Shown one piece after another: positions 33,657-44,243 of a stretch of DNA of 64,000 bases. The notes below the pieces were generated by a model. That model was not told where the DNA came from, did no database searches, and worked only from the letters and a program-made list of their open reading frames with translations. The stretch comes from Holothuria scabra. Its lineage: Eukaryota > Echinodermata > Holothuroidea > Aspidochirotida > Holothuriidae. The DNA is taken from the NCBI GenBank assembly GCA_037179385.1, contig CM074196.1, positions 29,719,986-29,783,985 on the forward strand. Direction: 5' to 3'. Made by a program: the position numbers and the translations under genes. Positions within the stretch are counted from its first letter, which is position 1. Each line of letters begins with the position of its first letter.

Positions 33657-34638
33657 CAGTGGTGTACGCAGGTTTTCTCTTAAGGAAGGAAATGCAGTAT
33701 GTTGACTGATCGCCGGCCTGGGGGAGAGGTCTATGCGAGGGGGTGAACCCTCCCCTTTGAAAATTTTTGGCCTTTCAAGGAAATATGAAATAGAATTTCC
33801 TAGACTTATACTTAATTTTAAGCAGTCGCTATCTTTTTTGTCGTTTGCAATAAAAATGCTCACTTCAAAACAAGTTTCGCAAACTGCAAAGAAAAAGTAA
33901 TCAGAAAGTTTACAAAAAATACTTTGACCCGAAAAATGCAGTTTTGCCCCGAAGACTATTTTGGTGAGCCATTGATTGGCGCGGAGCATAGAGACACGCC
34001 TCAGATCATGCTCGCAAAGAGAATCTAAACAGTCTTCATTTCTAGTTTTCGTTTGCAATAATAAAAAATCAGCAACTTGCTAAGTGATCATAAAATGTAC
34101 CACTACCTTTGATTTAATGGTCTTGAATCTTTTCAGGGGGGGGGGGGGAACTATACTAAATGGAAAACTATCGCTCACCGCACCTGAACGCCCTCTGCTC
34201 CCCAGCCCCCCCCCCCCACCCGTCTTATACGTTTATGAAGACCGGGGAAGTAGTCTAAGGAATGACTCCTTTGAAAATTTTTGAAAAAGTAATTATCCTA
34301 CCTCACATACAGTCCAGTAATGCCACAGGTGCTATATTTTGCTTTGCAAGTAAAATTTGGAATTTGACAAAATTTGCGTATTTATGGGAATTAAAAAAAT
34401 AGCATCACTGAGGGGCCTTAGGCAGACGATCCTTCTCCTTTGAAAATTTTTAAGAAATTGGGTGTTCTTACAGGCAATCTGCGCGCCGGTGCCACATATG
34501 CTACCTTTTGAAGTAGAAATGGTGTAACTACAGTATGTATTTTTACGATTTAAAAAAAAAGAGAAAAACAAAAAATTGGCATCCGTGGGGGGGGGGGGGG
34601 GGGGGGCATGATCCAATGGACCCCTGCTTACGCCAGTG
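33657..34638. mobile_element. 982-bp hAT-like element with perfect 8-bp target duplication
   Basis: It starts CAGTGGTGTACGCAGG and ends CCCCTGCTTACGCCAGTG, roughly inverted. AATGTCAT flanks both ends exactly (33649-33656 and 34639-34646). Internally it has three G/C homopolymer runs and repeated CCTTTGAAAATTTTT words. A 157-residue antisense ORF (33585-34058) crosses the left boundary and is not coding. A diverged relative occupies about 39345-40021. Confidence 0.85.
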
Positions 34639-35367
34639 AATGTCATATTGATAAAGTGTGAGAATGTCTTCCCCTAAAATCATTTGAAGATATTCTTAGT
34701 ATTCAAGAAAACTTAATCCATTTCCCATTTCTTGATATTTTAGCATATTTTGACAAATTTTCAGCATAAAATGAACTTGAAGCAAACAGGCGTGATTTCT
34801 TGGATTCACATTGCTGACCAATGTTTTGTTTTTCTTTATAATTTGACACCAATTAACTTTGCAGATATTGATGGCATAAGGTGGATCCTTAGAAGTGGCA
34901 GCACCAGCGGAAGGAAACGGAGGGGGAATTTTTCCCCAGTCAGAACCTTTGTCCCCGCCCTCCCCCTCTACTCAGCTCCCAAAGTACAGTGGATTGACAT
35001 GATTTTTCTAGGCAAAGTAATTCAAAAAATAATTCTCCAGACAGGTTGAACCAAAGGTTTCAAAGTAAAAGTATTTTATAACTTCCTGTCATCGAAAGTT
35101 TTAAGTGCAGTGCGAGCTTGTTGTAGTGGCTACTTCTACGCTACCCAGCTACCCACTGACCCTCTATCCTCAGACCAAAACTGCTACACTCTGTTCAGTC
35201 ATCACGCATAGACTTTTGATTTATTTGCTTGCATACGCTATTCCTGCCTTCGGAACCGTACCTCTTAAAGAAACTGAGTCAGCGGCACTCACTCATCCAC
35301 TGTGAGTACACTTTTTCTAAAACAGATTCCTTATTTGGCGTATGTGTAAAACTTCAAGATGTGTATA

Positions 35368-36146
35368 TTTAAAGGCCCAGTTCTCTCACCCCAAACAGTA
35401 ATGTAATGTAAATAATACTTGATATAGCGCACTCCAGAACCAAAGGTTTTCTGAGGCGCTTTACAATAAAAAGAGAATTTACTAAGTACCAAATGCTTCC
35501 TTAAACAGGTGCGTTTTCAACCTAGCTTTAAATATTGAAATACTTGAACTACGTTTAATACTGTCTGGAAGGGCATTCCACAACTTAGGACCATAAACGG
35601 AGAAAGATCTGTCAGCAACTGTGGAATTACGTGTGAAGGGCACAGTAAGGGATATTGACTCCTGGTTTCTAGATCGTTATCTGTACTTTGATTCAGGGAC
35701 TTCACGCAGTAAATTCTTTAAGTACTGTGGAGCGTCACCATTGAGAGATTTGAATACCAAAGATAGTAGCTTATGCTTAATACGTTGATTAATTGGAAGC
35801 CAGTGCAAAGATTTTAAACAGTCCTTGGCACTGGCGAATTTACCCTCACGAAGTACTAATTTGGCGGCACAGTACCAATTCTCCTGACCCTCTTTCTTAA
35901 GCCCCTCCCACATTTGTCTGGAATTCATCCTTATCCAGTCACAATCTCAGTTTTTTGCTTCAGGGTGAGTATAGAAAAGCCCTATGTCAAAATCAAAACA
36001 CCCTCAGTACAGTTCATGCGGTGTGATATAAGCTTTGGTAGTCTGTATTGTTTGAATTAACAGTCACTGAAAAAGCTGGGCCAATGGAGAGTTTCTGTAC
36101 CCCCGTACAAGAAGTGTAGTTTGGGGTGAGAGGATTGGCCCTTTAA
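35368..36146. mobile_element. Inverted-terminal element split by a LINE insertion
   Basis: TTTAAAGGCCCAGTTCTCTC followed by ACCCCAAAC at the left is mirrored at the right by GTTTGGGGTGAGAGGATTGG followed by CCCTTTAA. Between these roughly 30-bp termini, 35400-35940 is a LINE fragment. Without it the element would be about 230 bp. Confidence 0.75.
35395..35940 (-). mobile_element. 5'-truncated CR1/L2-like LINE, reverse-transcriptase C-terminus
   Basis: Minus-strand reading gives CLKSLHWLPINQRIKHKLLS then SLNGDAPQYLKNLL, a frameshift near 35700, then DRSFSVYGPKLWNALPDSIK and SIFKARLKTHLFKEAF. These are the conserved C-terminal signatures of CR1/L2-group reverse transcriptases. A 3' tail with GCGCTATATCAAGTATTATT follows. 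The catalytic domain is absent; the copy is dead. Confidence 0.85.
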
Positions 36147-39100
36147 CTTCAAGGACATTTGGCACAGTTACACTATCACATGTATATATACAAAAATATA
36201 TGGCGATAACAAGATAGACTAATTCATTTAATCATTGAAACCATTGAATTGGATGATGGATCATGAACCAAAATATACCTATCATGAGGCTTAACTTTTG
36301 ACTCAGAGTTATGCTACCCCATTTGCATAGTCTACTGAGCGCTTCGCACGAAATTATTTGCCCTCAACAATTTCTCGTACCCACCATTCCCCCACTTTTA
36401 AAATCCTGGTTACGCCACTGATCCTGAGCAATGTAATTTTAAAAACTTTACACGGTTTTGGACTAGGGTATACCCAATCAATCCAAAATAAGGGGAAGGG
36501 TGTTCCCCTCCCCTCTGAAAATTTTTGGCGTTTTCAAGGAGCCTAAATGCAAAATGGTGCAAGATTTTCGACTTTGACAGGAACAGTGTTAGAAATTGAG
36601 TTGTACTGGTTCATTAGGATAAAACTGAAACTTTTGTGTCTTTACATGCAATTTTATGCCATTTAAGCTACCTTTCGAAGTAAAACTTGTCATTAAATTT
36701 GCATGCTATTAGCACTCAAAATAAAAGGGCATCGATCGGTATGGGCGAACGGGGCCATTATTGTTTGCGGTTTTTTCTTGGCCACAAAACTTTATTCTGC
36801 CATAAAGATTATCTAAGCGGAAAACATTGGTTGGCACGGAGCGTAGAAAACAATTTGAAAAATCAGACCCATCAGACGGCCGGAAATAACATGTTCCAGA
36901 CTTATACGAAGAATCTAACGAGTCGCTATCTTCTTTTGTCGTTTACAATAAAATGCTCTCATAAAAAAAGTTCGCGAACTGCAGAGTGATTAGAAAGTTA
37001 TTAAAAAATATTTTAACCCGAAAAATGTAATTTTGCCCGAAAGATAATCTAAACATAGCACCACCATTGGTTTGGTGCGGAGCGAAGAGAAAATTTTGAA
37101 ATTGATTGCGACACCTCAGACGGCCGAAAAGTGGGCTTTCATGCTTGTAAAGAGTATCTAAACATGCAGTCTTTAAGTTTAGCTTTTGTTTGCAACAGGG
37201 TTGGCCCCAGGATTTCTCCGACAGGGGGGCCAGCATCTCAAGGCCCCAACAAAGGCCTTGGGTCAGTCCTGGTGGGACGTGACTTAACAGATATTGAGGC
37301 GCGCGTACCGCGCGAAATTTTTGGGTTTCTTTTCAACAAATACTTTAAAATCTGGATTTTATTTTGACGACAAAATTTAAAATTTTTGACAGAAATTTGT
37401 CTTTTGTAAGGACCGTTAAAAAGTTGGGTTGCTTATTGAAGAAACTGTCTTCCATATGGGCAAAATCAAAAACGTTATATAGACGACAGCTGAAAATATT
37501 TTGGGTTTACACATTTAATCGTATTAGGCCCACGTACTTATAGAAGGCTGCCCGAAAAGGTTTTACCTTTTTTAATGAAGATTCGAAAATTAAGAGCCTA
37601 CTTTATTGGAGAAATTTTGGAATTCAATAGAATTTTTTCGGGTACGGATATTATGAAATATTTGGGTTCAAGTTATTCCGCGGAAACAGTTTGACTTCCC
37701 ATGTATTTGAATTTTAATATTTTATATATTAAAATTGACATATGGGAGCGTTTCAAAGGGGACAGAATTGTGTTTTTCGTCGGAAAATGTAATTCTGCCC
37801 GAAAAACTATCAAGGTGCAGAGCACAGATATTTTTGAAAAATCGAGAACCCCAAGACAGTAGGAAATGGCATTTCCCGGGCTCGTACAGTCATTATCTTG
37901 AGCTTTCTTTCGGAATAAAATTTTCACTTCATAATATTTCCCCAAAACAAAGAATAATTTGCAAGATTGCATTGTTCTGTTAATGTAATCCGTTCGACCA
38001 AAAAACACTATCTAAGCGGAGCGCCATCATCAGTTGGCTCGGAGCGTACAGGAAATTGTTAAAAGATTTAACCACTCAGAACGACGGAAATTACATTTCC
38101 CAGACTTGTAACTAGAATCAGTCGTTATTTTGAGCTTTTCTTTGAAATATGATGAAAGTTTCACTTCAAAAGAAAAACCCAAGTGCCAAGTGATCAAAAA
38201 ATATTTACCAGGTTAAAGGTACTGATATAATGTTCTTGTCTCTTGCCGGGGGAAAACTGCAACGGAACTGAAAACATACTAGTGCTTTGCCTCTATTAGA
38301 AATCGTCCTTATATTCCATTGCAATGTCCGCTAAACAGGTGAGATTTTTTACGTGACTGACCGAACTCCAGATTAAAAATGATTTTACTCCCAACGAATT
38401 TGAGTTTTTGAAAATATGTCACGTTACAAGGTGGCTTCAAATGAATTTTCAGTCCGACTAATTGGGAGACATTCTCCCACTTCTGTTTATCATAATGTGA
38501 AGCTGAAACGGCCTGGCCGATATTCATTACCGTTGCTAAAATTTGGTTACAAGTCGGGGTAGGAAAGAGGGCACTGCATGCACATGAACAATTTCTCGTC
38601 TGTTTTTGTAAGGGAATCGGAATTGTGAGTTTCCCTGAAGAATGTGGTCTTCTAGTGAGCAAAATCAAGAAGATCGTCAGGGTGACTGAAGTTTATCAGA
38701 CCCGCATCTTTACCAGTTTATCGGGGCATATAGATGAAGGCTCCCCAACGAAAATGGATTTTCTCAACAACAGAAGGAAGGACAGCCTTCCTCCGACGAG
38801 GACATGATCTTACGGGTTGAAAATGGGATAAGGGATAGCAGAACTAGTAAAAAGTTAATAAACAGATTCAGATATCCATTAAAATACCGTTACAAAAGAA
38901 AAAATAGTTCATAAAGAAAAAAAAACAGTTCATGATCATCCATCCAGTAACATCCAGTAGCAGTCCTTTGCGTTCATTTTTAGGCCTCCCTGAAGGAAAT
39001 TGCCATCCTTCCCCTACGAGGGAGGAGATAGGACAAGGTACATAGAATGGAATATAACGGAACTATAAGAAGAAGTGATTGAAATCAGTATTCCAATTTG

Positions 39101-39340
39101 GTTTAATATGGAATTTCAAAACAAAAAATTTGTTCAAGATCACACACCCAGTAACTTCAATCCTTGTATTTTTTTATTTTTTTCTTCCTTTTTTTACATT
39201 TTATTATTTTTATTTTAGGCCTCCCCGACGAAACCGCCGACCTTCCCCGACGGGGAGGAAGGGGAATTTTCCCCGACCGGGGCCATGCCCCCCGGACCCC
39301 CCGCTGGCGCCACCCCTGGTTTGCAATTAGAAAATATCAG
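36147..39340. repeat. Diverged repeat cluster, no gene seen
   Basis: Blocks at about 36470-37200 and 37670-38260 share phrases such as CGGAGCG, GAAAAATGTAATTTTGCCCG and TCTAAACR with each other and with 33700-34030, 28900-29050 and 40750-41370. A terminus GGTTACGCCACTG ends near 36420. The many 60-120 residue ORFs are repeat-derived and mutually inconsistent. Confidence 0.5.
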
Positions 39341-39344
39341 GCAC

Positions 39345-40021
39345 ATGCTAATTGATCAGAAAATTACCATGAAATGTACTACCGCTATTATATTAAATAT
39401 TGTCTTGATTCTTTTCAGGGAAACTATACAACGGAATTTAAAATATGCTATTGCTTCTCTATTGTGACGCTCGGCTAAATTGAAGATCCGCTAAATTGAT
39501 GAAATTGTCTGTGACTGCTCGAACACCCGTCTGTTATTGATTTTACCCGTAACATCTCTTCCGTGATAAATGGAAAACTATTTCTCACCGCACCGCTCCC
39601 CTGTCCCCGTCTGGTACGTCTATGTCGGCCGGGGAAGGAGTGTAAGGGATGGGCTTCTTCCTTTGGAAAAATCTTAAAAAGGTATGGTGTCCTAATTAGA
39701 GGCAATCGGTGCCACCAGGGAAATACAGAGGCTGCCCTTTTATGTAAAATTTGGAATTTGACAAAATTTGCCTATTAGGAAAAAAAAATTGGCATCCCTT
39801 AATGGCCTTGCAGAGACTATCCTTCCCCTTTGAAATTTTTGGGAAATTGGGTGTTCTTACATGCAATCTGGTACCACAAATACATCTTTTAAAGTTAAAT
39901 CGATGTTTCTAAAGAATGGCTACGTATTTAAGGATCTTAAAAAAAGACAAAACAATGGCATCCGTGAGGGGGGCGGGGGGGGGGGGGAATTGAGTCATCC
40001 CCCCCCCTTCGCACGGCACTG
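39345..40021 (+). repeat. Diverged relative of the 33657-34638 element
   Basis: Colinear with about 34080-34638: a CTTTTCAGGG...AACTATAC block, TAAATGGAAAACTATYKCTC, a TTTGACAAAATTTGC block, GGGTGTTCTTA, GGCATCCGTG, a G-run, and a terminus reading CGGCACTG. The left boundary was not found. Confidence 0.65.
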
Positions 40022-40029
40022 TCAATATC

Positions 40030-42660
40030 TCAAGTATCGATCATGGGAAATGAAAGCAATTAGAATTTTCCTTTTTAACAAATCAAACACAATGTGTAGA
40101 CTGTTATATTCTTTTAAATTCACCTTGTAACGTGACATTTTTTACACAGGTGTTAGAAGTAAAACAATTTATAATCGAGGGTTCGGGCAGTCATATGGAC
40201 AAATTCATTAACTCAGTAAATCTTGAATTTAGCTCAGAGTAGTCAGTAGAGTCAAAAAGATTAGCATGTTTTCAATACCGTTGTATGGGACTTCCCCTAA
40301 GAGATACGAGACCATTTCATCCAACGTTTTTGGTACATTTTATCTGGGCTGTTTACTAAGATATTCAGTTGTTGATTTTTCTTTTTGAGGGATTATTTTA
40401 TTGCAAACGAAATTTAAAGTAACGACTACTTTCTATAAAAATCTGGGAAATGCGGTATGGGGGGAAGAGGTCGGGATTTCCCCCCGTTTTGTCCTTTCCC
40501 CCACTTGCGCACCAAGTTAGGCCAGTAAGAAGTTGGGTGTAACGAAAAAATAATGTACCTCTCCTGAGGCTTATTTTTTTCATTCAGAGAAATGCTTCAA
40601 CCTCAGAGCTCTCGGGGGTTTGGCCCCTGGACCCCACTATCAGGCACGGGTGCTTTGAGCTCAATGGATAAAATTGCCCAAACATCATCTTCTGCGCTTA
40701 GTTCCCCCTCTCCCCTAATTCTGATATTCTGAAGCCGCCTCCGTGGAAATGCCAATTTCAGGCTATTTGAGAGGTTCCATTTTGTCAAAATTTTCTGCAC
40801 GCGCCTCGCCAATTGATTTTGGAGCTCCGCTTAGAGAGCTAATGTTTCGATCGAACAAATTACTGAACAGAACTTTGCAGACTTGAACATCGTATTTCGT
40901 TTTTTGTCAATATTAGGAATTATTATTTGTCGATAGTATGAAAATCACATTTCCATAGCATAGATCAAGTAGAAAAAAGAAGAAAAAAAGGAAGAAAAAA
41001 GAAACAAATTTCATTTTGCACCTATGCCCTTCTAGACAGCATAACATTTTACACCCTTCCCCTTGAGTGGACCGTTAGTAAAGAAGGATTAGTAGACGTT
41101 GTCCTTCCGCACACCAAAATAGCTACGACGCGCAATTTAGTTTTCTTCCAGTAACTGTCTGATCACTGTTCAGTATGCTAATTTATTTCAAGAGAAAATT
41201 TTATTGCAGAAATCGCGACGTCTTATTTTCTACTTACAAGCCTGGAAAATGGCATTGCCTCCTTTCTGAGAGTTCGCAATTGTTTTATACGCTTTGCGTC
41301 AACTTATGTTTGCGCTCCACTTAGATAGTCTTTCGGGCAGAATTACATTTTTCGGGCAAAAAATCCTCTGCCCCCAAACTGAAATGCTTCCGTGGGCCTA
41401 TGGCCGGATCAGTGATGAAGATCGTATATTGGTTCGTCATCACTGAAAGCTGGGGGAAGCTTGTTAGTTGCCGTAGTCTTAGGCTACTTGAATTTATTCC
41501 AACATTCACAGTGCCGGGATCTGTGGCAAATGTATCTATGTGATGGTAGCCGGGTAACCCAGATTTAATACTATCATCGGCCGATAAGAATATATTTTTG
41601 CCCAGATAGCTAGTGGGGGTTGCTAGGGGATGGACGATTCAGTGGGAAAGCCGCCCAACTTAGCTATGCCATTGTTTTCTTGACCGAATCCAACCTAGTA
41701 AGAATATACCTACATATAAATATGGCCAGTCATAACCAAGAATAGATCCATGTTTACAATAATCACGGCATTGTTTTTTCATCGAGAAAAACTCTTTTTT
41801 TACCAAGACCCACGCATCCCCGAAAATTATTTTACTTTCCATGACTTCCATGAAAATATTGGGAAGCCCTGATGAGTAAATTTCACACGGCCCGGTGAGA
41901 CTAAACCTATCTGGATACTGAATAAGTTGCCCAAGCTAGAAAAAACCCATTTAGCGTTCCGTACAAAAAGGCGACTGTATGAACACACATTGCTGCATTG
42001 TGCTGAGACCACTACTGTCTACCGGTTTCAGAAGTTTTCTTCTCAAAGAAAGGCGCTTCAAATAAGAATCAAAATGGTATAAACAATTATTAATCGTATA
42101 AGTGTTTAAAAAAATTTTTGTTTTATACCATGATAGTACCCTTTGCCAGTCCATCGTCATGGTTTGAAATAAGCTTTAATGTACTGTAGCCTAACTTAGG
42201 CCTACACTACAGTAAGTTAGTTTGTGCTGTCTCATTGTTTTTTTACACGGTAGGCGATACATAGGCTAGGCTAGTGTAGACTAACCCCTGTATAGCCTTG
42301 CTATCTTAGTCACTGAACGTGACCGTATTATCCGCTCCTTCTAGTCACTCCTTTCTACGATCACTGGCCAACATGTAAAAAGGTAACGACGTTTTAAGCC
42401 AAAACAACAAACTGAGCGGATCTTGTCCCAGATCTTGCTGGTTCGTATACAAAACTGAGCTCTAATTACGATGGTATGGTTCATAGAACAGATCTATTTG
42501 AGTTAACATAATGATTATGATCATTCTTAAAACACTAGCCTAGTTACTACCTAGGCTAGGCCTATACCTTGTGGAATGTTTAATACCAGCAAATTCATGG
42601 CAAAAGGCAGGAAAAATGTGGTGCCATCCTTCGCAGTAACAATGACATCTTGATCCTCTC
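40030..42660. other. Repeat-derived and intergenic sequence, no gene seen
   Basis: 40440-41370 belongs to the same diverged cluster as 36470-38260 (GTTTGGCCCCTGGACCCC, CTCCGCTTAGAGAGC). 41400-42660 is AT-rich, with TAGGCCTA words and no splice-supported ORF. Confidence 0.35.
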
Positions 42661-42672
42661 TTGCCGTGTTGC

Positions 42673-42771
42673 ATGATGGGAAGGACTTCCGCTCAACAAG
42701 CTATCGAAGACCAATTAGTAAGCTTGGCTAGTCAATACTTTGTACTTCATATAGTATTGGGCCTGGTAATA
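42673..42771 (+). CDS. Possible first coding exon of a small membrane protein
   Basis: Two consecutive ATGs open 33 sense codons, MMGRTSAQQAIEDQLVSLAS and then a hydrophobic run YFVLHIVLGLVI, directly followed by a consensus donor GTAAGT in phase zero. The surrounding ATGATGGGAAGGACTTCCG looks like a promoter or 5' UTR, with two ETS-type GGAA/TTCC cores. I do not recognise the family, and no matching second exon was found downstream. The reverse strand also has a short open frame here, so chance is not excluded. Confidence 0.35.
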
Positions 42772-43369
42772 GTAAGTTCTCTGTACATTACAAAATTCTG
42801 AAGTCACTGTGTAGGCTTCCCCGTTTTAAATACATTCTGACAAAATGTGCCATTCTGCGCTGTTAATGACCAGTATGTGTTGTAAATTTTACCGCTTAAG
42901 TTATGAGAATTTCCCCCGTGTCGTGCATGTACCGACCTCTGACCTCATATGAGATCACATGACAAACACTTCTTCAACTGAAAAATTACGGTGCACTGGC
43001 TTAAGGTTATTCGCAGAATTATCCAGCCAAAATTACCCTTTTAGAGGTCTTATTTTGGTAACAGACTTGTGTGGAAGGTGAATGTGATGACAAAGATCAT
43101 CTGTGGACAGTTTGGTGAGAAAAGGCAACTTTTTGGGGACATAAGGGATGCCTACTCACGCGTGAGAAGGCAAATGAGCTGTGTTTTGTGTATACAGGAC
43201 AAGGGCCCAGAAATGAAGCTTTTAGTATAGGAACGTAATGCTGGGTTCTGTTCAAGGGCTAAGCTATCTATGCCTAGCTCACAGGGGTTCAAGCATTATG
43301 ACACTGGTTTTAGGTCCATATACACTAAAAAAGGGATATAGGCCCATATACTAACAAGGTCCATCACTC

Positions 43370-43680
43370 AACACACCAAACAAAATTTACAGAGACAGCA
43401 TCACAAACATGTTAGCAGATCTCAAATGGGAACCCCTAGAAGCACTACGCACTAGACTTCTTCTCATTTCTATATATAAAGAAGTTCATAATATTACTCC
43501 CTCTATCATCCAGCTCCAGAGCAATCCCAACAGGACCATGAGACGTAATCAGGGCGCACACATTTATCATTACTCCAACATTTAGTAAGTGGTGCTATCA
43601 GTTCTGGATGTACCCAAGAACTTCCCGAGAGTGGAATCTCCTACTTCCATCTGTACGTGCTTAACGGGACATTTGTTCCT
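43370..43680 (+). mobile_element. LINE reverse-transcriptase C-terminal remnant
   Basis: Plus-strand reading gives MLADLKWEPLEALRTRLLLI and YKEVHNITPSIIQL, a stop and frameshift, then YQFWMYPRTSREWNLLLPSV and RA. The LKWEPLEARR and FYPRT.REWN.LP signatures are typical of CR1/Jockey-group LINE C-termini. Indels and stops make it non-functional. Confidence 0.75.
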
Positions 43681-44089
43681 TCAAATCTAGTCTTGCTGAT
43701 GTCAATCTCCAGAATCTTGTTTCTAAGGCCCACTTTCAGATTTAGGTATATTCCCTTCCACACTGACCTGTGCGTGATAACCAGCCTATGGTGTTTGCAC
43801 AGTATCAAGCAGAAGCACAGAGAGCACATCGGGCCACTTAGGGTAGGCTTAGTCTAGCCCTAGACATTTTTAACCAAGGACAAGCTACTGTAAACCTCAA
43901 AAGACTTTGTTACTTGTTAGTCAGCCCAGAAGTTGAACCTCAAATAGGATCCATCAGTTCCTCTGATGCAATTTTTTTCCCTTAGGCTAATATCACTTTG
44001 CAACAGTAAAAATTACTGCAGTCAGAAAATCTAACACCTAACAACCCCAGAAAGATTCATAACCTCAGTACCCGAAGTTGGAAATCTAC

Positions 44090-44243
44090 CGTATCCCTAA
44101 AGGCTTAGCCGCTTCCAGGGCTAACCACTTTGGAGCTGGCTGAGAAGCATTAGGGGAGACATGCTCCAGGTTTACAAATTTCTTTCTGAAGGGAATCCTT
44201 TATTAGCTTGTAGTCATCTAAAGGTCCAAAGTAATCTTCAGGG
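44090..44243 (+). mobile_element. LINE remnant, 5' piece (interrupted by a hAT-like element)
   Basis: Broken frames read LTTLELAEK, then RGDMLQVYKFLSEGNPLL, matching the RRLRGDMIxVYKIL signature of LINE reverse transcriptases. The homology stops at the 2.7-kb hAT-like insertion and resumes at 46940. Confidence 0.7.

Noticed and set aside
33585..34058. 157-residue antisense ORF, the longest in the window
   Set aside because: It crosses the boundary of the hAT-like element at 33657, and sister copies at 36.7-37.2 and 37.7-38.0 kb have the frame broken.
42580..42690. Minus-strand open frame (DQDVIVTAKDGTTFFLPF)
   Set aside because: The donor is weak and there is no clear start. The plus-strand exon at 42673 has a better donor and start, though neither is proven.
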